Source: Ascidiimonas aurantiaca (GTDB taxonomy: Bacteria; Bacteroidota; Bacteroidia; Flavobacteriales; Flavobacteriaceae). From it: a stretch of DNA of 64,000 nt. Below the pieces are notes generated by a model. The model did no database searches. It saw only the letters and a program-made list of their open reading frames with translations, and was not told where the DNA came from. Position 1 is the stretch's first letter. The number at the start of each line of letters is the position of its first letter. The stretch lies in contig NZ_JBBEWR010000004.1 in the NCBI RefSeq assembly GCF_037646345.1, positions 62,001 to 126,000 of the forward strand, given 5' to 3'. Made by a program: the position numbers and the translations under genes. Below are positions 16,885 to 25,265 of the stretch, piece by piece.

Positions 16885-17421
16885 ATGGCAGGAACCAGAG
16901 CAGCAATACGTTATGCAAAAGCAGTACTCTCCCTGGCATTGGAACAGGGTAAGGCAGATATAATACATGCCAATATGAAGCATGTTTTACAAACCATTGC
17001 CAAAGAAAAAGAACTTCAGGATTTTCTTCAGAGCCCGGTAATTAAATCGGAAGTGAAAAAATCAGCCCTCAAAGAAGTATTTGCAGAAGCAGATGCCGCC
17101 ACCATACGCTTAATAGATGTACTGATAGATAATAAGAGAGTAGCTTTATTGTATGAGGTAGCCGGGAAATATATTACCTTACACAACGAGCACAAGGGAG
17201 TACAATCCGCAGTGGTAACCACCGCTGTTCCTTTAACCGATGATTTAAAAAACAAAGTACTCGGGAAAGTAAAGGAACTCACAGGAAAAGAAGTGAATCT
17301 GGAAAGTAAAATAGACGAGAGTATTATTGGCGGTTTTATTTTACGTGTGGGCGATTTACAATATGATACCAGTATTGCAGGCAAATTGTCTGACCTAAAA
17401 AGAACATTTACAAGTAATTAA
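16885..17421 (+). CDS. atpH: ATP synthase F1 subunit delta
   Basis: Delta ties the peripheral stalk to the top of F1. The 178 residues show the N-terminal helical bundle (ARYAKAVLSLALEQGK-like start) and the C-terminal conserved block IDESIIGGFILRVGDLQYDTSIAGKL, of which the GGF-x-L-R-V-G core is diagnostic. It lies within the atp operon, 8 bases after atpF. Confidence 0.95.
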   Translation: MAGTRAAIRYAKAVLSLALEQGKADIIHANMKHVLQTIAKEKELQDFLQSPVIKSEVKKSALKEVFAEADAATIRLIDVLIDNKRVALLYEVAGKYITLHNEHKGVQSAVVTTAVPLTDDLKNKVLGKVKELTGKEVNLESKIDESIIGGFILRVGDLQYDTSIAGKLSDLKRTFTSN

Positions 17422-17473
17422 AGAATATTTAGATAGTAAAATCTAACATCTCACAGTTAAAATACGAATAAAG

Positions 17474-19054
17474 ATGGCAGAAGTTAAACCCGCTGAAGTA
17501 TCAGCAATATTAAAAAAACAACTATCGGGATTTGAGGCCGAGGCTTCTCTTGATGAAGTAGGAACCGTTTTGGAAGTGGGTGACGGTATTGCACGTATAT
17601 ACGGTCTTTCCAATGCGCAGTACGGCGAGTTAGTAGAGTTTGAAGGAGGTTTGGAAGGGATTGTACTGAACCTGGAAGAAGATAATGTAGGAGCCGTACT
17701 TTTGAGTCCTTCAAGAGAAATTAAGGAAGGAGCTATTGTAAAACGTACACAGCGTATCGCTTCTATTAAAGTAGGAGAAGAAATGCTGGGGCGTGTGGTA
17801 GATACTTTAGGAAACCCCATAGATGGTAAGGGCCCGATAGGAGGAGAGCTTTATGAAATGCCTCTGGAGCGTAAGGCCCCGGGTGTTATCTTCCGTCAGC
17901 CTGTGAATGAACCCCTGCAAACAGGAGTAAAGGCAATAGATGCCATGATCCCTGTAGGAAGAGGTCAGCGGGAATTAGTTATTGGTGACCGTCAAACCGG
18001 TAAAACTACCGTTTGTATCGATACCATTATTAATCAGAAAGAGTTTTACGATGCCGGAGAACCCGTATTCTGTATCTACGTAGCCATCGGGCAAAAGGCA
18101 TCAACCGTAGCAGGTATTGCCAAAACCCTGGAAGACAAAGGTGCACTTGCCTATACCGTTATTGTTGCGGCCAATGCATCAGACCCTGCTCCTATGCAGG
18201 TATATGCTCCTTTTGCAGGAGCCGCCATCGGTGAGTATTTCCGTGACACCGGTCGTCCTGCTTTAATAGTGTATGATGATCTTTCCAAGCAGGCAGTTGC
18301 TTATCGTGAGGTATCATTGTTACTTCGCAGACCTCCGGGACGTGAGGCGTATCCTGGTGATGTATTTTATCTGCACTCAAGATTGCTGGAGCGTTCTGCA
18401 AAGGTGATCAATGATGATGATATTGCCAAAGGAATGAACGACCTTCCGGATAGTTTAAAGTCGGTTGTAAAAGGAGGAGGTTCTTTAACGGCACTTCCTA
18501 TTATTGAAACACAGGCGGGAGACGTATCTGCCTATATACCTACCAATGTGATCTCTATTACAGACGGGCAGATATTCCTGGAGTCTGATCTGTTTAACTC
18601 CGGTGTACGCCCTGCCATTAACGTTGGTATCTCAGTATCCCGTGTAGGAGGTTCGGCACAGATAAAATCCATGAAAAAAGTAGCAGGTACCCTTAAGCTG
18701 GACCAGGCACAGTTCCGCGAGCTTGAAGCTTTTGCCAAGTTTGGTTCAGACTTAGATGCAGCTACCCTTAATGTGATTGAAAAAGGAAAGCGAAATGTAG
18801 AGATCCTCAAGCAATCACAGAATGACCCATATACTGTAGAAGACCAGATAGCCATTATTTTTGCAGGATCGAAAAACCTGTTGAGAGATGTACCGGTAGA
18901 GCGCGTAAAAGAGTTTGAAAGAGAATATCTGGAGTATCTCAATACAAAACACAGAAATGTTCTTGATACGCTTAAATCTGGAAAGCTTACCGATGAGGTA
19001 ACTGATGTCCTTACTGATGTGGCTAGAGAGCTTTCTGCTGGCTATAAAGCATAA
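17474..19054 (+). CDS. atpA: ATP synthase F1 subunit alpha
   Basis: Alpha is the non-catalytic nucleotide-binding subunit of the F1 hexamer. The 526-residue length is normal for Bacteroidota. The P-loop GDRQTGKT begins near residue 171. The signature PAINVGISVSRVGGSAQ lies near residue 380. The catalytic partner atpD is not in the window: the operon ends after atpG, which is usual in this phylum, where atpD-atpC is a separate unit. Confidence 0.97.
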   Translation: MAEVKPAEVSAILKKQLSGFEAEASLDEVGTVLEVGDGIARIYGLSNAQYGELVEFEGGLEGIVLNLEEDNVGAVLLSPSREIKEGAIVKRTQRIASIKVGEEMLGRVVDTLGNPIDGKGPIGGELYEMPLERKAPGVIFRQPVNEPLQTGVKAIDAMIPVGRGQRELVIGDRQTGKTTVCIDTIINQKEFYDAGEPVFCIYVAIGQKASTVAGIAKTLEDKGALAYTVIVAANASDPAPMQVYAPFAGAAIGEYFRDTGRPALIVYDDLSKQAVAYREVSLLLRRPPGREAYPGDVFYLHSRLLERSAKVINDDDIAKGMNDLPDSLKSVVKGGGSLTALPIIETQAGDVSAYIPTNVISITDGQIFLESDLFNSGVRPAINVGISVSRVGGSAQIKSMKKVAGTLKLDQAQFRELEAFAKFGSDLDAATLNVIEKGKRNVEILKQSQNDPYTVEDQIAIIFAGSKNLLRDVPVERVKEFEREYLEYLNTKHRNVLDTLKSGKLTDEVTDVLTDVARELSAGYKA

Positions 19055-19216
19055 TTAAAACCTGCCGGGATCTCCGTAATTGCAGTTATCATCTGTAATT
19101 ACAGGATCTTCTTCAGGAATTTACTAAATAACCATTTTGCAGGGAGCAGTTATAGAAGGGAAACCGTTAAAAAAGTAAAACTTCTTCCTCAATTCTAATT
19201 CTTAACTGGAAAGAGA

Positions 19217-20077
19217 ATGGCAAACTTAAAAGAAATACGCAACAGGATCTCATCGGTAAAATCAACCATGCAGATCACCAGTGCTATGAAAATGGTTTCT
19301 GCAGCCAAACTTAAGAAAGCGCAGGATGCCATAACTGCCATGAGGCCCTATGCAAACAAGCTTACCGAGCTTTTACAAAGTCTTAGCGCCACTCTGGATG
19401 CAGACAGCGGAAGCAAATTTGCAGAAAATCGTGAAGTAAACAGGGTGTTAGTAGTAGCCATTACTTCCAACAGAGGATTGTGTGGAGCCTTTAATTCCAA
19501 TATCGTTAAAGGAGTAAACCGTTTGGCGGGAGATACTTATAAAGGGAAACAGGTTGACCTGGTTACTATAGGTAAAAAAGGAAATGACATCCTTAAAAAG
19601 AAGTTTGAGATAGTCACTAACAATAATGAGGTTTTTGACGATCTTACTTTTGAACATGTAGCCGTAGTGGCCGAACAGCTTATGAACCTTTTTGAAGAAG
19701 GGCAATACGACAAAATAGAACTGGTATATAACAAGTTCAAAAATGCAGGTACACAGATTGTGATGACCGAACAGTATTTGCCTATAGTTCCGATTTCACA
19801 CGAAAGCACTACCAATGTAGATTATATATTTGAGCCTGAAAAAGCTGAAATTGTAAAAACATTAATACCTAAATCTCTTAAAACACAGCTTTATAAAGCT
19901 GTTAGAGATTCGTTTGCCAGTGAGCACGGAGCACGTATGACGGCTATGCACAAAGCAACTGATAATGCCGGGGAACTCAAAGATGCACTTACCCTTACCT
20001 ATAATAAAGCACGACAGGCAGCTATTACCAATGAGATCCTTGAGATTGTTGGAGGTGCAGAGGCCCTTAATAATTAA
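19217..20077 (+). CDS. atpG: ATP synthase F1 subunit gamma
   Basis: Gamma is the rotor shaft of F1. The 286 residues start MANLKEIRNRISSVKST, the conserved N-terminal helix, carry SNRGLCGAFN near residue 87 and finish with the long C-terminal helix TLTYNKARQAAITNEILEIVGGAEAL. A 162-base gap separates it from atpA. A perfect hairpin follows downstream, closing the operon. Confidence 0.96.
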   Translation: MANLKEIRNRISSVKSTMQITSAMKMVSAAKLKKAQDAITAMRPYANKLTELLQSLSATLDADSGSKFAENREVNRVLVVAITSNRGLCGAFNSNIVKGVNRLAGDTYKGKQVDLVTIGKKGNDILKKKFEIVTNNNEVFDDLTFEHVAVVAEQLMNLFEEGQYDKIELVYNKFKNAGTQIVMTEQYLPIVPISHESTTNVDYIFEPEKAEIVKTLIPKSLKTQLYKAVRDSFASEHGARMTAMHKATDNAGELKDALTLTYNKARQAAITNEILEIVGGAEALNN

Positions 20078-20145
20078 ATCACATAAGGTTACTTAATTGT
20101 GAGATTCAAAGACATTCTTTTAATCTCTAACCTTTAAAAATAAGC

Positions 20146-20178
20146 AAATCCCAAAGCTTGATCCAAGCTTTGGGATTT
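20146..20178 (+). terminator. Terminator hairpin closing the ATP synthase operon
   Basis: A perfect 15-bp stem (AAATCCCAAAGCTTG, loop ATC, then its complement) lies 69 bases after atpG. The U-tract is weak, but stem length and position fit an operon end. It also marks the last native sequence before the inserted metal-resistance island. Confidence 0.8.
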
Positions 20179-20222
20179 ACTTATTGAACCCGTTTTTATA
20201 AGGTAAGGTCTGCTATGTCATT

Positions 20223-20402
20223 TTATTCCTGAATGTGTTTGCTATTTTTATCAAACATTGCTTGCATATCATCACAAATAGAAGTTTTGTCGCTTCTTTC
20301 ATATACTTTTTCCGGACGGGTCTTACCATTCAAGAGATTGTGCTATCTAAACCAGTTGTAGTAGAATTGCCGAAAGCTACAGATTTTCGGATAGTCCAGG
20401 AT
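20223..20402 (-). pseudogene. 3' fragment of a DDE-type transposase, with internal stop
   Basis: Read on the minus strand, this gives FRQFYYNWFR, a TAG stop, then HNLLNGKTRPEKVYER and about 20 further residues to a TAA at 20223-20225. The pattern YNWFR-x-HN-x-L-NGKT-P-x-x-V is the C-terminal signature of integrase-core transposases. The in-frame stop and lack of any upstream catalytic core show it is dead. It lies between the ATP synthase terminator and the copper island. The exact IS family cannot be named from this piece. Confidence 0.65.
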
Positions 20403-20606
20403 CTTTGAGGTCTCTCACCACAAAAACTCCCGTAAACAGGTTTTCTGCTTCGTGTTTTGAAGCCACCTGTACTACCTGTCCCATACTTACCCACTAAATT
20501 TGCAACCCCTGGCTAAAGCACTCGTTTTTTAACAATAAATAACTCATTCAAAAGTTGATTGCAAAATTAAAATTCTGTTAAACCTAATAAAAATGTCAAG
20601 ATTTTA
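20403..20606. other. Scrambled intergenic DNA at the island's left edge
   Basis: No complete gene is visible. On the minus strand a short frame (about 35 residues, ending near 20384) begins MGQVVQVASKHEAENLF and runs out of frame into the transposase relic; it may be a further rotted part of the same element. The remainder is AT-rich. Confidence 0.35.
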
Positions 20607-20614
20607 TACCTTTG
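20607..20614 (+). promoter_or_regulatory. -7 promoter element of the HYC_CC_PP gene
   Basis: TACCTTTG is a perfect match to the Bacteroidota -7 consensus and lies 9 bases before the ATG at 20623. Transcription would start almost at the start codon. It also means that the in-frame ATG at 20593 is probably not in the transcript. No -33 TTG is seen at proper spacing, so confidence is modest. Confidence 0.45.
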
Positions 20615-20622
20615 CATTACCT

Positions 20623-21021
20623 ATGAAGCAAGCTTTTCATAAAATATCATCCTTTTTGATGGCTTTTGTAGTGCTGTTTTCTACAATGTCATTTACTGTT
20701 GATATGCATTATTGTGGAGATAATCTGGTTGAAACTGCCGTATTCCAAAAAGCAAAAGGTTGTGGGATGGAAATGGAAAATCCTTCAACCGGGGGTTGTT
20801 CTGTTAAAATGAAAGATTGTTGTTCTGATGAGCAGTTGGTAGTTGACGGTCAGGATGAACTAAAAATATCTTTTGGCCAAAAATTTTTCGTTGCTTCATT
20901 TGTTTATACGTATATCCACATATTTGAAAGTATAGATAAAAAGGTTGTTTCTTACCAGGAATATATACCCCCTCTCGTTGTCAGGCAGATCTACAAGCTT
21001 GATGAGGCATACTTAATTTGA
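20623..21021 (+). CDS. HYC_CC_PP family protein (copper-island secreted protein)
   Basis: The family is named for three motifs, all visible: HYC (in DMHYCGD), CC (in KDCCSDEQ) and PP (in EYIPPLV). The product from 20623 is 132 residues with a signal peptide (SFLMAFVVLFSTMSFTVD) and several Met/Cys pairs suited to soft-metal binding. The family is common at the front of CusA-type efflux operons in Bacteroidota, as here. Its biochemical role is unknown; periplasmic copper/silver binding is inferred. Confidence 0.8.
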   Translation: MKQAFHKISSFLMAFVVLFSTMSFTVDMHYCGDNLVETAVFQKAKGCGMEMENPSTGGCSVKMKDCCSDEQLVVDGQDELKISFGQKFFVASFVYTYIHIFESIDKKVVSYQEYIPPLVVRQIYKLDEAYLI

Positions 21022-21144
21022 TTTTTAAATAATAGATTTACTGTCCAGTGGATGATCTTCCATTAGGATAATTTTCCGGCCGTTGGCAGGCAGGTATTCG
21101 GTGTTTTCTCAACATCAATGTCTAATTATTTAATTATCTAGTAA

Positions 21145-24100
21145 ATGCTAAACAAAAGCATAAAACTTCTAATAGAGAACAAACTTGTTGCAGTACTATT
21201 ACTCGTCTTTTTTATAGGCTGGGGAATTGTAAATGCACCTTTTAACTGGGATACTGGTTTTTTGCCAGCTAACCCGGTAGCCGTAGATGCCATTCCAGAC
21301 ATTGGTGAAAATCAGCAAATAGTCTTCACCAAATGGGATGGTCGTTCGCCACAAGACATAGAAGACCAAATCACGTATCCATTAACAACATCACTCCTGG
21401 GTATCCCGGGAGTGAAAACCATACGAAGTTCGTCTATGTTTGGTTTTTCCAGTATCTATATCATTTTTGAAGAAGATATAGAATTCTATTGGAGTCGTAG
21501 TCGCATTCTCGAAAAGCTAAACTCATTGCCCAGTGGGCTACTTCCAGAAGGTGTCAATCCAGCTTTGGGTCCTGACGCTACCGGTTTAGGTCAAATATTT
21601 TGGTACACACTTGAAGGTCGGGATGAAAATGGCAAGGTTACCGGCGGATGGGATTTACACGAATTGCGAAGCATTCAGGACTACTATGTAAAATATGCTT
21701 TGTCGTCTGCAAGTGGAGTATCAGAAGTGGCGTCCATAGGTGGTTACGTTCAGGAATACCAGGTAGATGTGAATCCAGAATTAATGCGACAATACAATAT
21801 TGGGCTAAACCAAGTTGTAAAAGCCGTAAAAGAAAGTAACAAAGATATTGGAGCCCAAACATTAGAAATAAATAAAGCCGAATATCTTGTTCGTGGCTTA
21901 GGTTATATTAAGTCTATTGGTGACATAGAAAATGCGGTCGTTGCATCTGAAGATTATACGGCAATTAAAATTAAAGACATAGGCAAAGTGTCATTGGGTC
22001 CGGCAACTCGAAGGGGAATGTTAGACAAAGAAGGTGCAGAAGTCGTGGGGGCGGTTGTGGTAGCTCGTTATGGTGCAAACCCGATGGAAGTCATCAATAA
22101 TGTAAAAGAAAAAATAAATGAGTTAAGCCCTGGGTTACCTTCTAAAGTATTGAGTGATGGAAGAACATCACAAGTAACTATTGTGCCTTTTTATGATAGA
22201 ACCGAACTCATACAGGAAACACTGGGCACACTCAACGAGGCATTGACATTAGAGATTCTGATTACCATTTTGGTTATCATCATTATGGTATTTAACCTTC
22301 GAGCCTCGGTACTCATATCGGGGCTTCTGCCCGTTGCAGTTTTAATGGTGTTTATTGCCATGAAATTTTTTGGCGTAGATGCAAATATCGTGGCGTTATC
22401 TGGTATCGCTATTGCCATTGGCACAATGGTAGATGTGGGTGTCATACTTTCTGAAAACATTATTAGGCATTTAGACGAAAACAATGAAAAACTGCCTATA
22501 AACACCGTTGTTTATAACGCTACTGCAGAAGTTTCTGGTGCGATCGTTACCGCAGTAATGACCACAATTATCAGTTTCATTCCGGTTTTTACAATGATAG
22601 GAGCAGAAGGTAAATTATTCAGACCTCTGGCATTTACTAAAACATTTGCACTAACAGCATCGATTATCGTAGCATTATTCTTAATTCCGCCTTTTGCAGC
22701 ATTCTTATTTAGAAAGAAAAGCCTACAGAAACTATCAGGCTATATAATCAATGGTCTGTTAGTTGTCTTTGGTATTGTGGCCATAATTTATGGTTCTTGG
22801 CTGGGATTAGTCCTTATTGCGTTTGGCATTACTGCTTTTTTAAAATCACAGGACAGAATTACAGAAAAACGCGCCAACCTCTTAAACATAGGGATTTCTG
22901 CATTTGCTATAGTATTTCTGTTAGCAGAATATTGGCGACCGCTTGGTGTTGATAGAAGCATCCTTTGGAACTTAATTTTTGTTGGGCTTATTTGTTTCGG
23001 ACTATTGGGTGTATTTACCTTATTCAGAAAACAATACACACGTATCTTAAAGTGGGCTCTTGCCCATAAATTATTATTTCTATCCATACCAACACTTATT
23101 GTCATTGCTGGTTTTTTCATAATGAAAAACACAGGTAAAGAATTTATGCCTTCATTAAATGAGGGTTCATTCCTGCTAATGCCAACCTCAATGCCCCATG
23201 CAGGAGTTGAAGAGAACAAAAGGGTTTTACAGCAGCTAGATATGGCTGTAGCCAGTATTCCTGAAATTGAAACTGTAGTTGGTAAGTCAGGTAGAACAGA
23301 ATCAGCTTTAGACCCAGCACCTTTATCAATGTATGAAAACGTCATTCAATATAAACCGGAATATATATTGAATGAAAAAGGCAAACGCCAGCGATATAAG
23401 GTCAATGATGCAGGGTTTTTTATTAGAACAGACGGAAATTTGACTGAAAACCCAAATAATACCATAAGTACTGAAGAAGTAGAGAAAGCTCGAAAAAGCG
23501 GGAAAAAGGTTTTTAGTACGGTTAATGAATCTTCAGATAATTTAATTCCGGACGATGACGGCGAATTTTTTAGAAACTGGCGACCAGAAATAAACTCGCC
23601 TAATGATATTTGGAACGAGATCGTAAAAGTAACCAAACTGCCCGGAGTTACTTCAGCACCTAAACTGCAACCCATTGAAACACGGTTGGTAATGCTTCAA
23701 ACAGGAATGCGTGCTCCTATGGGAATAAAAGTAAAGGGGCAAGACCTAAAACAAATTGAAGCTTTTGGAATTCAGTTGGAAGATATTTTAAAGGAAGCTG
23801 AAGGTGTTAAAACAGAAGCAGTTTTTGCAGACAGAATAGTTGGAAAACCTTATCTGTTAATTGATATAGACAGAGAAAAACTGGCACGTTACGGAGCCTC
23901 AATTGATGATGTTCAAAACGTGCTAAGAGTTGCAGTTGGCGGAATGGTACTGACCCAAACCGTTGAAGGCCGTGAACGTTATGGTGTTCGCGTTCGCTAT
24001 CCAAGAGAACTTCGTGATAAACCAGATGATTTAAAGAATATCTATGTTCCGGTTGAAAAAGGAAGCCCGGTTCCGTTAAGTGAACTGGCAAACATTCGTT

Positions 24101-24891
24101 ACGAACAAGGTCCGCAGGTCATTAAAAGTGAAGATACCTTTTTAGTGGGTTATGTACTGTTTGATAAGTTAGATGGATTTGCAGAAACAAACGTAGTTGA
24201 AAATGCCCAGGCTCTAATTCAGCAGAAAATTGATTTGGGAGAATTGGTAGTACCCAAAGGCATTAACTATCAATTTACCGGAACGTATGAAAATCAATTG
24301 CGAGCAGAGGCAACCTTATCTGTGGTAGTGCCACTGGCACTGTTAATTATCTTCCTGATTTTGTATTTTCAATTTCGTTCTGTTACCACTTCTTTAATGG
24401 TTTTTACGGGAATTGCAGTAGCATTTGCAGGGGGTTTTATAATGATTTGGTTATACGGTCAGGATTGGTTTTTAAACTTTAGTTTTTTTGGGGAAAACTT
24501 ACGGGACTTATTCCAAATACAGACTATTAATTTAAGTGTTGCTGTTTGGGTTGGCTTCATTGCACTATTTGGTATTGCTACCGATGACGGTGTAGTAATG
24601 GCAACATACCTAACCCAGACATTTGATAGAAACACCCCTGAAACTAAACAGGAAATTAGATCATCCGTCGTAGAAGCTGGAGAAAAACGTATTCGTCCTT
24701 GTTTGATGACTACCGCAACCACCATCTTGGCATTACTGCCAGTTCTAACATCTACAGGGCGTGGAAGTGATATAATGATTCCTATGGCAATACCAAGTTT
24801 TGGCGGAATGCTTATCGCATTGATTACGTTGTTTGTTGTGCCCGTTTTATACAGTTGGAGAGCTGAAATGAAAGTGAAAAATGCAAAGTGA
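21145..24891 (+). CDS. cusA: CusA/CzcA family heavy-metal RND efflux pump
   Basis: This inner-membrane RND transporter moves Cu(I)/Ag(I) (or other divalent metals) from periplasm to the outside together with CusB and a TolC-type channel. At 1248 residues it is about 200 longer than E. coli CusA. The extra length includes a hydrophobic insert between the first set of transmembrane helices and the second periplasmic domain (residues about 530-650, several added helices) and a hydrophilic stretch near 740-830 (NEKGKRQRYKVNDAG...). The N-terminal EN-x-LVAVLLLVFFIGWG, VDAIPDIGENQ and ITYPLTTSLLGIPGV blocks are typical heavy-metal RND motifs. Its 3' end lies in a 14-bp tandem repeat next to a four-helix-bundle gene. 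Confidence 0.95.
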   Translation: MLNKSIKLLIENKLVAVLLLVFFIGWGIVNAPFNWDTGFLPANPVAVDAIPDIGENQQIVFTKWDGRSPQDIEDQITYPLTTSLLGIPGVKTIRSSSMFGFSSIYIIFEEDIEFYWSRSRILEKLNSLPSGLLPEGVNPALGPDATGLGQIFWYTLEGRDENGKVTGGWDLHELRSIQDYYVKYALSSASGVSEVASIGGYVQEYQVDVNPELMRQYNIGLNQVVKAVKESNKDIGAQTLEINKAEYLVRGLGYIKSIGDIENAVVASEDYTAIKIKDIGKVSLGPATRRGMLDKEGAEVVGAVVVARYGANPMEVINNVKEKINELSPGLPSKVLSDGRTSQVTIVPFYDRTELIQETLGTLNEALTLEILITILVIIIMVFNLRASVLISGLLPVAVLMVFIAMKFFGVDANIVALSGIAIAIGTMVDVGVILSENIIRHLDENNEKLPINTVVYNATAEVSGAIVTAVMTTIISFIPVFTMIGAEGKLFRPLAFTKTFALTASIIVALFLIPPFAAFLFRKKSLQKLSGYIINGLLVVFGIVAIIYGSWLGLVLIAFGITAFLKSQDRITEKRANLLNIGISAFAIVFLLAEYWRPLGVDRSILWNLIFVGLICFGLLGVFTLFRKQYTRILKWALAHKLLFLSIPTLIVIAGFFIMKNTGKEFMPSLNEGSFLLMPTSMPHAGVEENKRVLQQLDMAVASIPEIETVVGKSGRTESALDPAPLSMYENVIQYKPEYILNEKGKRQRYKVNDAGFFIRTDGNLTENPNNTISTEEVEKARKSGKKVFSTVNESSDNLIPDDDGEFFRNWRPEINSPNDIWNEIVKVTKLPGVTSAPKLQPIETRLVMLQTGMRAPMGIKVKGQDLKQIEAFGIQLEDILKEAEGVKTEAVFADRIVGKPYLLIDIDREKLARYGASIDDVQNVLRVAVGGMVLTQTVEGRERYGVRVRYPRELRDKPDDLKNIYVPVEKGSPVPLSELANIRYEQGPQVIKSEDTFLVGYVLFDKLDGFAETNVVENAQALIQQKIDLGELVVPKGINYQFTGTYENQLRAEATLSVVVPLALLIIFLILYFQFRSVTTSLMVFTGIAVAFAGGFIMIWLYGQDWFLNFSFFGENLRDLFQIQTINLSVAVWVGFIALFGIATDDGVVMATYLTQTFDRNTPETKQEIRSSVVEAGEKRIRPCLMTTATTILALLPVLTSTGRGSDIMIPMAIPSFGGMLIALITLFVVPVLYSWRAEMKVKNAK

Positions 24892-24911
24892 AAAATGCAA
24901 AGTGAAAAATT
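24871..24911 (+). repeat. Three 14-bp tandem repeats (AAAGTGAAAAATGC) at the cusA end
   Basis: Two full copies (24871-24884, 24885-24898) and a third of 13 bases differing at its end (24899-24911) span the last codons and stop of cusA (MKVKNAK) and run up to the ATG of the next gene. The unit contains AAAGTGAAAA, whose complement recurs in a second 14-bp array downstream of that gene. Confidence 0.9.
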
Positions 24912-25265
24912 ATGACTAAAGGTATATTGAAAAATAAGAGTTACGAATTCGCAATAGAGATAGTAAGGTTATCTCAAAATTTAGTGAATGAAAAAAGAGA
25001 ATATGTATTGAGTAAACAACTTTTAAGAAGTGGTACTGCGATTGGAGCGCTTATTAGAGAAGCAGAATTCGCTCAAAGCAGCAAGGATTTTATCAATAAA
25101 ATGAGTATTGCTTTAAAAGAAGCGAGCGAAACATTGTATTGGCTGGATTTATTGAAGGATACCAATTATATCTCTGTGGCTATTTATGAGCAATTGTATT
25201 CCATTTGCAAAGAATTAGTCGCAATGTTAGTAAGCTCAGTAAAAACGACAAAATCAAAATTATAA
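24912..25265 (+). CDS. Four-helix-bundle protein (S23/IVP family)
   Basis: This 117-residue helical protein matches the 23S rRNA intervening-sequence four-helix-bundle family, with SKQLLRSGTAIGALIREAE (about residues 36-54) and the SIALKEASETLYWLDLL helix as recognisable landmarks. The family has unknown function and is often found in odd genomic places. Here it splits cusA from the TolC-type gene: its stop overlaps the next ATG (TAATG), and short repeats with shared sequence flank it in opposite orientation. It is not expected to take part in metal export. Confidence 0.88.
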   Translation: MTKGILKNKSYEFAIEIVRLSQNLVNEKREYVLSKQLLRSGTAIGALIREAEFAQSSKDFINKMSIALKEASETLYWLDLLKDTNYISVAIYEQLYSICKELVAMLVSSVKTTKSKL

